Shown in pieces: positions 22,088 through 30,083 of a stretch of DNA of 37,365 bases (the first letter of the stretch is position 1; every line of letters starts with the position of its first letter). The stretch comes from Roseburia sp. (GTDB taxonomy: Bacteria; Bacillota; Clostridia; Lachnospirales; Lachnospiraceae). Under the pieces are notes generated by a model that saw only the letters and a program-made list of their open reading frames with translations, did no database searches and was not told the DNA's origin. The stretch spans positions 1 to 37,365 of the forward strand of contig JAMPIG010000030.1 in NCBI GenBank assembly GCA_023662875.1, written 5' to 3'. The position numbers and the translations under genes are program-made.

Positions 22088-22853
22088 TCCGGGAAGAATG
22101 CCCGAACCGAAGGCAGGAGACGCTTAAACATACAACTGTAATCAGGACGGCCGCCGGAATCCAGGGGATCGGTTCTGCCCGCGGCATATCCAGATTTTCC
22201 GCCAGCTTCCCATATTCCGCCGTGATGACAAAAAAGGGATAAGCCATGGGATATACGAACCAGAGCTTCGTATTGATCATCAATATCGACGGCACAATCG
22301 AAACCAACCCCAAATCCACGGACACGATCGGACTTATGATACAGACCGACAGCATCCAGAAAAAGGCGATCATCGGTATGGCGGATAAGAAAAGCAGACC
22401 GATTTCCCGCAGGACAAAGGACAGGGGCAGCCAGAAAGAATAGTTCTGCGTCTGCGAACAGACCGCGGCGCAGAGGTAGTACATCCCCGCCATCATCAGC
22501 AGCTGTACCGCCGCCAGCGCCAGCAGCACCGCAAACTTCGCCAGGCAGAGCTTCCCAGCGTCCACCGGCAGGGCGAGCATCTTCAAAATTCCATGGTTCG
22601 CCCGTTCCGTCTGGTTCAGAAGAACCGTCCCGACGACCATGCTGGCAGGAAACATAAACCACGCCACTCCCAGAAAACCCTGAATAAAAAAACTGTTTTC
22701 CGGCGAAATTCCTTCCGCCTGCATTCCGAAGCTCAGCTCGACGTTAACGGCGGATGGCAGCCAGAGAATTACGGCGGCAGCCGCGAAAATCAAAAGGATT
22801 TTCGAACGTCGAAGCTTTTTGAATTCTATACTTACAAGAGATAAAAAGCTCAT
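22080..22853 (-). CDS. ABC-2 type permease, lantibiotic-resistance-like (second permease)
   Basis: This 257-residue integral membrane protein has about six hydrophobic segments and fits the ABC-2 permease group that includes the EpiG/MutG-type lantibiotic-immunity permeases. It begins SFLSLVSIEFKKLRRSKI, a typical cytoplasmic N-terminus, and contains NQTERANHGILKMLALPVDAGKL near residue 85, the conserved segment seen in this group. Its start overlaps the stop of the preceding permease as ATGA. The last residues (HSSRNR) and stop codon lie in the 18-bp repeat family, so insertion or expansion of the repeat may have reshaped the C-terminus. The substrate is unknown; peptide antibiotic export is inferred from neighbours. 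Confidence 0.82.
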   Translation of the reverse strand: MSFLSLVSIEFKKLRRSKILLIFAAAAVILWLPSAVNVELSFGMQAEGISPENSFFIQGFLGVAWFMFPASMVVGTVLLNQTERANHGILKMLALPVDAGKLCLAKFAVLLALAAVQLLMMAGMYYLCAAVCSQTQNYSFWLPLSFVLREIGLLFLSAIPMIAFFWMLSVCIISPIVSVDLGLVSIVPSILMINTKLWFVYPMAYPFFVITAEYGKLAENLDMPRAEPIPWIPAAVLITVVCLSVSCLRFGHSSRNR

Positions 22854-23572
22854 TCCAGTCCCCTCCTTACTTTTACGGATATCGGCTCCGCAAGGCTAAA
22901 AGCCGCAAGCTCCGCGGCCGCCGCAAGGCAATAACGCATCCCCTGCGCCCCTTCCGCTCCCGCCAGCGTCTGAAAAGGCAGGGCGTAGGGAAACAGGGAA
23001 AGGACGAAATGATCCATCGGCAGCATCGCAGCCAAAAATACGCAGATCACGCCGATTCCCAGCGATATCCACAGATTCCGGCAGCACTCCGCAATCAGGA
23101 GCGACAGAATTGCGCAGGGCAGCGTCAGCAGAAAGGAGTACCCGAAATTCCTTCCCAGCTCCGCCCAGAAACCTTCGCCGATTTCAAACCAACGGCAGAC
23201 GCAAAACGCCACGGCCCCCGCCTCGGCTGTCAGCATCAACAGGCACATCAGGGCCATCACTCCTGCCTTGCCCAGAAAGAGCGCGCTTCCCCGAACGGGT
23301 AGCGACCTCATCCTTCCCATGGCGTTGTCCGCGTACTCGGTATGGTAGAAAAGGCAGGCCCCCGCCACAAGAAACAGCACATTCAGCATGGCCGCCATCT
23401 GCCAATTCGCGTCCAGCAGGATTTGAAGCGGCTCCCCCGGTTTGGCGAGATAGCTTTCCCCGCGAACCGCCGTATTCAGGATCGGGAAAGCGGCCGCCAG
23501 GGCCGCGCCGCCCAGGAATGCGGGGAAAAAGCCGGTTCGTTTTACCTTTTTCGCCTCCGAAAGCAGTTTCAT
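22850..23572 (-). CDS. ABC-2 type permease, lantibiotic-resistance-like (first permease)
   Basis: This 240-residue membrane protein of the ABC-2 group has about six hydrophobic segments. It begins MKLLSEAKKVKRTGFFPAF and contains YHTEYADNAMGRMRSLPVRGS near residue 76, matching the position of the corresponding cytoplasmic loop in its partner at 22080. It is coupled by ATGA overlaps to both the upstream ATPase and the downstream permease. The two permeases and the ATPase form an ATPase-permease-permease unit like LanFEG/CprABC systems, which remove lantibiotics from the membrane. The substrate cannot be told from sequence. Confidence 0.82.
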   Translation of the reverse strand: MKLLSEAKKVKRTGFFPAFLGGAALAAAFPILNTAVRGESYLAKPGEPLQILLDANWQMAAMLNVLFLVAGACLFYHTEYADNAMGRMRSLPVRGSALFLGKAGVMALMCLLMLTAEAGAVAFCVCRWFEIGEGFWAELGRNFGYSFLLTLPCAILSLLIAECCRNLWISLGIGVICVFLAAMLPMDHFVLSLFPYALPFQTLAGAEGAQGMRYCLAAAAELAAFSLAEPISVKVRRGLE

Positions 23573-24324
23573 CGCGCCCCTCCTCTCTGCCGGTTGTCGG
23601 CGTCGATCAGGGCCAGGAACGTATCCTCCAGGCGGTCTGTGGGGAGACCCCGGGAAAAGGCATCGGCCTTCAGCTGATCCGGCGTTCCCTCGAACAGCAG
23701 GCGGCCGTGATTCAGGATTCCGATCGTATCCGCGATCAGCTCGATTTCCGACAGCAGGTGGGACGATACCAGCACCGTACAGTTGAATCGCTCCGGCAGA
23801 GAACGGATCAGCGTCCTGATTTCATGGATCCCGACGGGATCCAGACCATTTGTTGGCTCGTCCAGGATCAGAATGGGCGGCTTCCCGATCAATGCCCCGG
23901 CAAGGCCCAGCCGCTGCTTCATTCCCAGGGAATATCGTTTTGCCAGCCGCCTCCGAAACGGCGTGAGCCCCACGATTTCCAGGGCCTCCGCCACAGCGGT
24001 TCCCGGTAAATCCAAAATTTTACAAATAATCTCCAGATTCTCTTCGCCGGTCAGATTGCCGTAAAAGGCCGGGGCCTCGATCAACGATCCGATCTCCTTC
24101 AGGATCGCTATTCTGTCCCGGAGGTAGGACTTACCGTCAACGGTAAAGGAACCGTCGGTCGGTTTGGCAAGCCCCAGAAGCATTTTCATAGTGGTGGATT
24201 TTCCGGCGCCGTTCGGCCCCACAAAGCCGTAGACTGCGCCCTTGGGAATATGCAGATTAATGCCCGAGACCGCGGTAAAACCGGCATATTCCTTCGTCAG
24301 ATTCTTTGTCTCAATCATATACAT
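23569..24324 (-). CDS. ABC transporter ATPase, lantibiotic-resistance-like
   Basis: The ATP-binding subunit of the exporter has 251 residues from the ATG at 24324. It shows Walker A VGPNGAGKSTTMKMLLGL near residue 38, the signature YSLGMKQRLGLAGALIG near 134 (LGMKQR form, common in drug and lantibiotic exporters), Walker B ILILDEPTNGLDPVG near 155 and the switch His in SSHLLSEIELIAD near 190. The start is chosen because AAGGAG lies 9 nt upstream; the next ATG (24318) is also possible and gives the more usual IETKNLTKEY opening. It heads a three-gene operon, transcribed divergently from the regulator at 24642. Confidence 0.92.
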   Translation of the reverse strand: MYMIETKNLTKEYAGFTAVSGINLHIPKGAVYGFVGPNGAGKSTTMKMLLGLAKPTDGSFTVDGKSYLRDRIAILKEIGSLIEAPAFYGNLTGEENLEIICKILDLPGTAVAEALEIVGLTPFRRRLAKRYSLGMKQRLGLAGALIGKPPILILDEPTNGLDPVGIHEIRTLIRSLPERFNCTVLVSSHLLSEIELIADTIGILNHGRLLFEGTPDQLKADAFSRGLPTDRLEDTFLALIDADNRQRGGAR

Positions 24325-24394
24325 CGCGCTTTGCTCCTTTCTCATCACGATAGAAATATGGTAACTCCTGCACCTTGCGGCAGCCTTCTCCTGT

Positions 24395-24412
24395 CCTTAC
24401 ATTTCCCTTACA
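24395..24412. promoter_or_regulatory. Candidate response-regulator binding direct repeat
   Basis: CCTTACATTTC and CCTTACAATTT are consecutive units with an 11-bp period, about one helical turn, as expected for a dimer of a winged-helix OmpR-type protein. It lies between the divergently transcribed exporter and regulator. Which promoter it would control is not clear from sequence. Confidence 0.4.
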
Positions 24413-24506
24413 ATTTTCCGGAAAGCGGGAAATCCCGGAGGCACTGTGGTATACTTACTTTAAAAGCGTACAAAGAGGGGGCGCAGCCCACCTCTTTATG
24501 CAGGCA

Positions 24507-24561
24507 TTCTTCCCGGAATCAATAGATTCCGTGGAGTCGAATGGTTCCGTGGAACCGAATG
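24507..24561. repeat. Degenerate 18-bp repeats, inverted relative to the 21998 array
   Basis: Three consecutive units, GAATCAATAGATTCCGTG, GAGTCGAATGGTTCCGTG and GAACCGAATGATTCTGTG, are related to the reverse complement of the unit at 21998-22087. Both arrays begin with the same GCATTCTTCCCGGAATC. They therefore flank the exporter genes in opposite orientation. Confidence 0.7.
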
Positions 24562-24641
24562 ATTCTGTGTATTGGCTTGTGCCGCTGTTGGCGGCATGAC
24601 GGGATGCAGGAAGAATTTTTTGACAATTTGGAGGTATCCCC

Positions 24642-25346
24642 ATGGGCTACGATTACCTGAAGCAAAAACGGATTCTGCTGGCGGATGACGAGCAGGAGCT
24701 TTTAAACCTGGTCGTCTCGATCTTACAGGAGGACGGCTTCCAAAAGATCCGGACGGCTAAAACGGTTCGTGAAGCGATCGCCGTTTCCGAAGACTTTCGT
24801 CCGGAGCTGGCGATTCTGGACGTAATGCTCCCCGACGGGAACGGGTTTGACCTGCTGGAACGACTGCGGAAAAAGGACGATTATCCTGTGCTGTTTTTAA
24901 CCGCCCGGGGCGAGGAGGAGGATAAGTTCCGGGGCTTCGGCCTGGGAGCGGACGATTATCTGGTAAAGCCCTTTCTGCCCAGAGAGCTCTTGTTCCGCGT
25001 GAACGCCGTTCTCCGTCGGAGCTATAAAACCGAAAATCCTCTGGTCAGGCTGCACGACAGCGAAATCGACTTCGACCGCGCCGAAATCCGAAAAAACGGT
25101 CTGTCCATCCCTCTTACGGCAAAGGAGCACAGTATTCTTGCCGCCCTCTGCCGGAACGCGGGACGGATCGTTACGATCGACGCTTTATGCGAGGCGGCCT
25201 GGGGAGATAATCCCTTCGGTTACGAGAACTCGCTGATGGCGCATATCCGACGTATCCGGGAAAAAATCGAGGCAAACCCCTCCCAGCCGGTTTCCCTGAT
25301 CACGATCAAGGGGCTGGGCTATAAGCTTATCGTGGAGGAGAAATGA
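24642..25346 (+). CDS. OmpR-family response regulator
   Basis: This 234-residue DNA-binding response regulator has a receiver domain (about 10-125) with acidic pocket DDE (15-17), phosphoacceptor Asp60 in LAILDVMLPDG, Thr87 and Lys109 in YLVKPF, then a winged-helix effector domain (about 135-234) with LTAKEHSILAALCRNAGRIV and the terminal ITIKGLGYKL. The ATG has GGAGG 7 nt upstream. It is followed by its sensor kinase 1 nt after the stop and is divergent from the exporter operon, which it most likely activates in response to a peptide antibiotic or envelope signal. The arrangement resembles CprRK/VirR-type systems of clostridia. Confidence 0.93.
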   Translation: MGYDYLKQKRILLADDEQELLNLVVSILQEDGFQKIRTAKTVREAIAVSEDFRPELAILDVMLPDGNGFDLLERLRKKDDYPVLFLTARGEEEDKFRGFGLGADDYLVKPFLPRELLFRVNAVLRRSYKTENPLVRLHDSEIDFDRAEIRKNGLSIPLTAKEHSILAALCRNAGRIVTIDALCEAAWGDNPFGYENSLMAHIRRIREKIEANPSQPVSLITIKGLGYKLIVEEK

Positions 25347-25347
25347 T

Positions 25348-26736
25348 ATGAAAAGCATCCCGAAACTGATCCGACGCTTTGCGGGGATCCTGCTGGCGTC
25401 CTCGACGCTGCTCCTGGCGCTGAATCTTCTGCTTCTGGTCGTCTATACGATGAAGCAGGTTCCCAACGCCAGCCCCTGGAAAACGGCGGAGGAGGCCGCC
25501 GCGGGCCTGCGCCGGACCAAGAACGGTTATCTTTTATCGGAAGAAATGACGCATAAATTAAAGGAGGCCGACGCGTGGGCCATCCTGATCGACAACGCTA
25601 CGGGGCAGGCGGTCTGGCGGACGGAGAATCTCCCCGAGGCGATCCCCCTGTCCTATTCCCTCTCCGAAATCCCGGGGCTGACCCGCGGCTACATCGCCGA
25701 CTATCCCACCTTCCCGGCCGCGGCGGAGGGCGGGCTTTTGGTATTGGGCTATCCGAAAAAAAGCTTCTGGAAGCACATGTGGCCCAGCTGGGATTACGAG
25801 CTGATCGCCAATCTTCCAAAGACCGCTTTTTCCGTTCTTGCCGTTAATCTGGGATTGATCTTTCTGATTTATGTCCTGACCTGCTCCCGGCTGCTGAAGT
25901 CCGTAAGGCCTATCGTCAGCGGTATACAGGCTCTGCCCGCCGGCGAGGAGATCCGCCTCCCGGAAAGGGGGCTTTTGTCCGAGCTTGCCGCCAGCCTCAA
26001 TAAAGCCTCGGAGCTCCTGCAGTCTCAAGGCAGGCAGCTTCGCAAAAGAGAGACCGCCCGGGCAAACTGGATCGCGGGAGTCTCCCACGATATCCGGACG
26101 CCCCTCTCTATGGTCATGGGCTACGCCGGACAGCTGGAGGAGGACGACTCCCTGCCGGAGGACAGCCGAAAAAAAGCCGGGATCATCGTAGGACAGAGCG
26201 AGCGGATCCGGAACCTGATCAACGATTTGAATCTGGCCTGTAAGCTGGAATATAATATGCAGCCCGTCCGCCTCGAACGGCAGAATCTGATCGCGGTCGT
26301 CCGGCAGGTAACGGCGGATTTTATGAATTTGAATCTCGAGGAAAAGGATTCGATTACCTGGGAAACCGATGAGACGCTGACCTCCCGCCCCGTGACGATG
26401 GATCGGGAACTGATCAAACGGGCCGTCGGCAACCTGATCCAGAACAGCGTCAGCCATAACGGGCAGGGATGTCACATCCGCGTGCGCGTTATGGCTGAGG
26501 AGAAAAACAGTCTTATTCTGGTATCCGACGACGGGATCGGCGCGACCGACGAGCAGCTGGAAAAGCTCAATCACGCTCCCCATTACATGGTCTGTGACGA
26601 AAACATCGACGGTCAGCGCCATGGCCTGGGGCTTCTCCTCGTCCGGCAGATCCTGGACGCCCACAAGGGGGAGATGCAGATCAGGCGCAGTGAATCCGGC
26701 GGTTTTGAGGTTGAGCTGCGCCTGCCGGACTTATAG
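25348..26736 (+). CDS. Sensor histidine kinase, CprK/BceS-like
   Basis: This 462-residue membrane kinase has two transmembrane segments (about 13-34 and 158-178) bracketing an extracellular domain of about 120 residues that ends [19 protein letters not shown]. The cytoplasmic part contains a HAMP-like linker, the phosphorylation motif [20 protein letters not shown] with His247, N-box [10 protein letters not shown] near 370, and ATP lid DDGIGA and HGLGLLL near 395-430. [14 protein letters not shown] with a following GYA is common in clostridial kinases that sense cationic or lantibiotic peptides. GGAGG precedes the ATG. The gene converges on asnS, and the two stop codons overlap by 6 bp. Confidence 0.92.
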   Translation: MKSIPKLIRRFAGILLASSTLLLALNLLLLVVYTMKQVPNASPWKTAEEAAAGLRRTKNGYLLSEEMTHKLKEADAWAILIDNATGQAVWRTENLPEAIPLSYSLSEIPGLTRGYIADYPTFPAAAEGGLLVLGYPKKSFWKHMWPSWDYELIANLPKTAFSVLAVNLGLIFLIYVLTCSRLLKSVRPIVSGIQALPAGEEIRLPERGLLSELAASLNKASELLQSQGRQLRKRETARANWIAGVSHDIRTPLSMVMGYAGQLEEDDSLPEDSRKKAGIIVGQSERIRNLINDLNLACKLEYNMQPVRLERQNLIAVVRQVTADFMNLNLEEKDSITWETDETLTSRPVTMDRELIKRAVGNLIQNSVSHNGQGCHIRVRVMAEEKNSLILVSDDGIGATDEQLEKLNHAPHYMVCDENIDGQRHGLGLLLVRQILDAHKGEMQIRRSESGGFEVELRLPDL

Positions 26737-28122
26737 TTCGCAGTTCTTTACCGTTCTGGGGAAGGGTACTACGTCCCGGATATTGCTCATCCCGGTGAGG
26801 TACATCACGCAGCGCTCAAAGCCCAGGCCGAAACCGGCATGGCGGGCGGAGCCGTACCTTCTCAGATCCAGATAGAAGCCGTAGTCCTCCTTCTTCAGTC
26901 CCAGCTCCTCCATCCTGCTCTCCAGGATTTCCAGCTGATCCTCCCTCTGGCTGCCGCCGATAATCTCGCCGATCCCCGGCACCAGGCAGTCCATCGCCGC
27001 GACGGTCTTTCCGTCCTCGTTGAGCTTCATGTAAAAGGCCTTGATCTCCTTCGGATAATCCGTCACAAATACCGGGCGTTGAAAGACCTCCTCCGTCAGA
27101 TAACGCTCATGCTCCGTCTGCAGATCGCAGCCCCAGAACACCTTGTAATCAAAGGCGTCGTTATTCTTCTCCAAGATTTCGATGGCCTCGGTATAGGTCA
27201 CATGGCCGAAGTCGGAGTTTGCCACGTGCTCCAGCCTCTCGATCAGCCCCTTATCCACAAACTGGTTAAAGAAAGCCATCTCCTCCGGCGCGTTCTCCAA
27301 CACATACCGGATCACATACTTCAGCATACTTTCCGCCAGCATCATATCGTCCTTCAGATCCGCAAAGGCCATCTCCGGCTCGATCATCCAGAACTCCGCC
27401 GCATGGCGCGTCGTGTTGGAATTCTCCGCCCGGAAGGTCGGCCCGAAGGTATAAATATTCTTGAAGGCCATGGCGTAGGTCTCCCCGTTCAGCTGACCGC
27501 TGACGGTAAGGTTGGCCGCCTTTCCGAAAAAGTCCTGGCTGAAATCCACGCCGCCGTCCTCCGTGCGGGGAACATTCTTCAGATCCAGCGTCGTCACCTG
27601 GAACATCTCCCCGGCTCCCTCGCAGTCGCTCCCTGTAATCAGCGGCGTATGCACATAGACAAAGCCTCTCTCCATAAAGAAGCTGTGAATCGCGTAGGCA
27701 ATCAGCGACCGTACCCGGAACACGGCCTGGAAGGTATTCGTCCTGGGCCGAAGATGCGAGATCGTCCGAAGGTACTCGAAGGAATGACGCTTTTTCTGCA
27801 GGGGATAATCCGCCGTCGACGGCCCTTCCACCGTTACCTCCTCCGCCTGCATCTCAAAGGGCTGCTTCGCGTCCGGCGTAGCGACGATCGTTCCCCTGAT
27901 AATCAGGGCGGCGCCCACGTTTATTTTGCAAATCTCCTGAAAATTGGGCAACTTTTCCCCGTACACTACCTGCAGAGGCTCGAAAAAGGTGCCGTCGTTC
28001 ATCACCAGAAACCCGAAGTTCTTAGAATCCCGGTTATTACGCACCCAGCCCCCGATCGTTACCTCTTTTCCGAAGTAATCCTCCCGCCTGCGGTAAAGCT
28101 CCCTGATATCTGTCAATTCCAT
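26731..28122 (-). CDS. asnS: Asparaginyl-tRNA synthetase
   Basis: AsnS charges tRNA-Asn with asparagine. The protein has 463 residues from the ATG at 28122, the usual length. An N-terminal OB fold binds the anticodon ([18 protein letters not shown] near residue 22). The class II catalytic core shows motif 2 ([20 protein letters not shown] near 215) and motif 3 ([15 protein letters not shown] near 430). AAGGAG lies 10 nt before the chosen ATG, and the longer frame to 28227 has a basic, non-homologous N-terminus. It has its own promoter (28199-28227) with a structured leader. It is transcribed alone. Confidence 0.97.
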   Translation of the reverse strand: MELTDIRELYRRREDYFGKEVTIGGWVRNNRDSKNFGFLVMNDGTFFEPLQVVYGEKLPNFQEICKINVGAALIIRGTIVATPDAKQPFEMQAEEVTVEGPSTADYPLQKKRHSFEYLRTISHLRPRTNTFQAVFRVRSLIAYAIHSFFMERGFVYVHTPLITGSDCEGAGEMFQVTTLDLKNVPRTEDGGVDFSQDFFGKAANLTVSGQLNGETYAMAFKNIYTFGPTFRAENSNTTRHAAEFWMIEPEMAFADLKDDMMLAESMLKYVIRYVLENAPEEMAFFNQFVDKGLIERLEHVANSDFGHVTYTEAIEILEKNNDAFDYKVFWGCDLQTEHERYLTEEVFQRPVFVTDYPKEIKAFYMKLNEDGKTVAAMDCLVPGIGEIIGGSQREDQLEILESRMEELGLKKEDYGFYLDLRRYGSARHAGFGLGFERCVMYLTGMSNIRDVVPFPRTVKNCEL

Positions 28123-28140
28123 CGCTTTTCTTCTCCTTTT

Positions 28141-28180
28141 CTTCCTTCTTAGCGACAACGGAGCTCCTTTCCCGCCGCCG
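28141..28180 (-). other. Structured leader of asnS
   Basis: On the minus strand TTAGCG (28183-28178 region) and CGCTAA (28154-28149 region) can close a stem enclosing the palindrome GGAGCTCC, between the promoter and the asnS ribosome binding site. No T-box signature such as a conserved TGG-loop or terminator was recognised. Regulatory role is uncertain. Confidence 0.3.
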
Positions 28181-28198
28181 CTAAAAACTCTATACAAA

Positions 28199-28227
28199 CT
28201 TATAACACACTTCCGCGCATTTTGCAA
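28199..28227 (-). promoter_or_regulatory. SigA promoter of asnS
   Basis: On the minus strand TTGCAA (28227-28222), 17 bp, TATAAG (28204-28199). Good match and spacing; transcription would start about 70 nt upstream of the asnS ATG. Confidence 0.65.
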
Positions 28228-28264
28228 TTATAACCGGGATAGCACCATTTTTGCGCAAAATATC

Positions 28265-29038
28265 TTAATAAGCCGGGGGCAAAAACCGCCGTACCTCTTC
28301 CGCGCTGTGGGTTCTCCTTCCCTTCCTGTCCCAGAAAATGACCTTTCGTATCTGTTCTTCCCCTGCCATAAATCCAGCCTTCCTTATCCTGCGGGCCGCG
28401 TCCTCCTTTGTCTCCCTGCCCCTTTCCAGCGCATCCCCGACAATCCGATAAAGGTATTCCGGCCTGCGCTTGTCGCCAAGGTCAGAGAAAACGGCACTCG
28501 CCGCCACCAGCGCATCCCTCGTATATTCTGCATTGTCTTTAAACAGTCCGCTCTCAATATAAATGCCCTGTTCCTCTATGAACATGGCGCAAAATGTGAC
28601 AATAGTCCTCGTATTCCCTTCCCTGAAAGGATGCACCTTCCAGAGCTTCGCCATATAGTCAGAAAAACCCCTGGCAACTTCCCCAAGAGATGCCCGTTTC
28701 CATCCATAAGAATTCATATCCTTAAGGACAGCCGCCGCATCCCTCTCTATGTCAAACACATCCGAATACTCTACGGAAATCCCATTCAGGACTTCCTCTG
28801 CCTTTTCAATATTGATGATACGCGGCTTTCCCGCCCACTCATAGATGTCGCGAAATATCCGGTAATGCATCCGGCACAGGGAAGCAAAGTCAGACACTCT
28901 GATGGCATCATCCCTTGCAAGCTCCGCAAGGTTTAAGGAAGCATAGTCTGCCTCCGCTTCCCGCAACCTGGCATCATCCATGATGCCGAGACGGTTTTTC
29001 AAAATTTCCGTATCCGGATAAAAATAAGGATCACGCAT
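28265..29038 (-). CDS. fic: Fic-domain protein, probable toxin
   Basis: Fic proteins transfer AMP or another nucleotide group to target proteins. The 257-residue protein has the Fic core with motif HPFREGNTRTIV (His136 to Val147). His136 is the catalytic base, and Glu140 and Gly141-Asn142 hold metal and phosphates. The canonical motif ends GNGRxxR; here Gly is replaced by Thr143 and the second Arg by Val147. The beta-flap IEKAEEVLNG is near residue 77. An additional C-terminal segment of about 60 residues (AARRIRKAGFMAGEEQIRK) follows. The ATG has AAGGGGG 8-9 nt upstream. A small antitoxin-like gene precedes it by 12 bp, so this is a two-gene toxin-antitoxin-type module. Confidence 0.9.
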   Translation of the reverse strand: MRDPYFYPDTEILKNRLGIMDDARLREAEADYASLNLAELARDDAIRVSDFASLCRMHYRIFRDIYEWAGKPRIINIEKAEEVLNGISVEYSDVFDIERDAAAVLKDMNSYGWKRASLGEVARGFSDYMAKLWKVHPFREGNTRTIVTFCAMFIEEQGIYIESGLFKDNAEYTRDALVAASAVFSDLGDKRRPEYLYRIVGDALERGRETKEDAARRIRKAGFMAGEEQIRKVIFWDRKGRRTHSAEEVRRFLPPAY

Positions 29039-29050
29039 AAGCCATCCCCC

Positions 29051-29221
29051 TTATTCCTTCATCTTGTATCTCCGATCCAAAGCCTCCCTTACCTGTTCCA
29101 TTGTGATCTCACCGCGCTTTTCCCGTTCTATCAGCTTCTTCATTTCCGGCGTGGGTTCAAGCCCATCCACCTTTATCATCCCGACCGCATAATCCCATGC
29201 CTGATCTTCCCTTACAAGCAT
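29051..29221 (-). CDS. Small VbhA-like Fic antitoxin
   Basis: This 56-residue protein sits directly upstream of fic, where class I Fic antitoxins are encoded. It resembles the VbhA-type fold, ending in PTPEMKKLIEREKRGEITMEQV. The family's inhibitory motif is (S/T)xxxE(G/N) in the first helix; here the equivalent residues are Met15 and Asp19-Gly20 (MIKVDG), so both key positions are changed conservatively or lost. I chose the ATG at 29221 because AAGGAG lies 9 nt upstream; the frame to 29281 has no ribosome binding site. It would bind and block the Fic active site, but this is inference from family and position. Confidence 0.75.
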   Translation of the reverse strand: MLVREDQAWDYAVGMIKVDGLEPTPEMKKLIEREKRGEITMEQVREALDRRYKMKE

Positions 29222-29564
29222 CTGAAACCTCTCCTTCCTTATAGTAATTATAGTATAACACAGGCAGTCTGAAATAGCCATAATATCCTGTATTTATCCA
29301 CCTTTTCCCTTCCTTTTCTTCCCTGTTTTTCGTATGTGTTTTCTATTTCCCTTATGATGCCCCTGCGATTTTTCATCCCCACCTACTTCCGTATGTGCCA
29401 TTTTTTATTACCCGGATAAATTCCTCTTTTCCTTCGGCTTTGATCAGACAATAACAGAAAATTAACAATTATAATATAAATTCTGTTAAATTCCTGTAAA
29501 TGTTTTGTTGCTTCTCCGGGGCAAGCTGTGCTAGAATAGGAAAAAAGGCAGGAGGCTGATCGTC
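29222..29564. other. AT-rich divergent intergenic region
   Basis: There is no gene in these 343 bp. On the minus side a -10-like TATAAT (antisense of 29247-29252) with a weak TTTCAG 16 bp upstream may drive the Fic module. The plus-strand promoter at 29508-29537 serves the next gene. In between lies a T/C-rich stretch (29300-29400) and an inverted repeat AACAGAA (29453-29459) against TTCTGTT (29481-29487), around an A/T-only loop. No terminator or RNA gene was recognised. Confidence 0.45.
29508..29537 (+). promoter_or_regulatory. Promoter of the membrane-anchored hypothetical gene
   Basis: TTGCTT (29508-29513), 18 bp, TAGAAT (29532-29537). Acceptable SigA-type boxes, placed about 20 bp upstream of an AGGAGG ribosome binding site. 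Confidence 0.5.
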
Positions 29565-30041
29565 ATGAAAACATGGATGATTGTAATGATCGTTATCGCG
29601 GTGGTGCTTATCGGAATTATCATCGCACTTTATTTTTTCGGCAAGAAAGCGCAAAAAAAGCAGGCGGAGCAGCAGGCGATGCTGGAGGCTAACAAGCAGA
29701 CCGTCTCCATGCTGATCATCGATAAAAAGAAGATGAAGCTGCGGGACGCCGGGCTGCCGCAGATGGTGGTGGATCAGACGCCGAAGGCCATGCGCGGCGC
29801 AAAGCTCCCCATCGTCAAGGCTAAAGTCGGGCCGCAGATCATGTCCCTGATCTGTGACGACAAGATTTTTGACTCCGTTCCCGTAAAGAAAGAGGTAAAG
29901 GCCGTCGTCAGCGGTATCTATATTCTCAACGTTAAGGGACTGCACGGGAAGGTCGAGGCTCCCCCCGCGAAGAAAAAGAGCCGCTTTAAGCGCGCGCTGG
30001 AGGCCGCTCAGGAAAAGGCCGGCGCAAAGCCGCTGAAATAG
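29565..30041 (+). CDS. Hypothetical membrane-anchored basic protein
   Basis: I do not recognise a family. The 158-residue product has one N-terminal membrane segment (about residues 3-26, rich in Ile and Val), probably an uncleaved anchor, then a Lys/Gln/Ala-rich helix (about 28-48) and a soluble domain with IIDKKKMKLRDAGLPQMVVD near 52, IVKAKVGPQIMSLICDDKIF near 82 and VVSGIYILNVKGL near 113. The C-terminus is Lys-rich (KKKSRFKRALEAAQEK). The globular part could be an all-beta domain lying outside or inside the membrane; topology by the positive-inside rule is N-out/C-in. AGGAGG is 9 nt before the ATG. It converges with the GNAT gene, sharing a hairpin. Confidence 0.8.
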   Translation: MKTWMIVMIVIAVVLIGIIIALYFFGKKAQKKQAEQQAMLEANKQTVSMLIIDKKKMKLRDAGLPQMVVDQTPKAMRGAKLPIVKAKVGPQIMSLICDDKIFDSVPVKKEVKAVVSGIYILNVKGLHGKVEAPPAKKKSRFKRALEAAQEKAGAKPLK

Positions 30042-30047
30042 ACTGGT

Positions 30048-30083
30048 CGAACCGGCGGAGGCTTCCGGGCTTACGCCGGTTCG
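30048..30083. terminator. Shared hairpin between convergent genes
   Basis: CGAACCGGCG (30048-30057) and CGCCGGTTCG (30074-30083) are perfect 10-bp complements around a 16-nt loop. The right arm encodes the last residues of the GNAT protein. No strong U-tract follows on either side, so it is probably a weak bidirectional terminator or an mRNA 3' end stabiliser. Confidence 0.5.

Larger units (their letters stand above)
24325..24641. promoter_or_regulatory. Divergent intergenic region between the exporter and its two-component system
   Basis: This 317-bp region contains no confident gene. A direct repeat CCTTACA (24395-24401 and 24406-24412, 11-bp period) is of the kind bound by OmpR-type regulators and lies upstream of the exporter. 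A -10-like TATACT (24450-24455) points toward the regulator but lacks a clear -35. A GC-rich stem, AAAGAGG...GGGC-GCA-GCCC...CCTCTTT (about 24472-24497), precedes three degenerate 18-bp repeat units (24507-24561). A 33-codon frame (24498-24599) runs through the repeats but has no ribosome binding site. GGAGG before 24642 is strong. Confidence 0.55.

Noticed and set aside
24498-24599. A 33-codon ORF (MQAFFPESIDSV...) as a possible precursor peptide
   Set aside because: It has no ribosome binding site and is mostly made of the degenerate 18-bp repeat; no leader or modification-site pattern is visible.
26839-28152. A 437-codon plus-strand open frame
   Set aside because: It is exactly antisense to asnS, whose motifs are unmistakable.
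28123-28198. T-box riboswitch in the asnS leader
   Set aside because: The leader is only about 70 nt and shows neither a T-box sequence nor a terminator.
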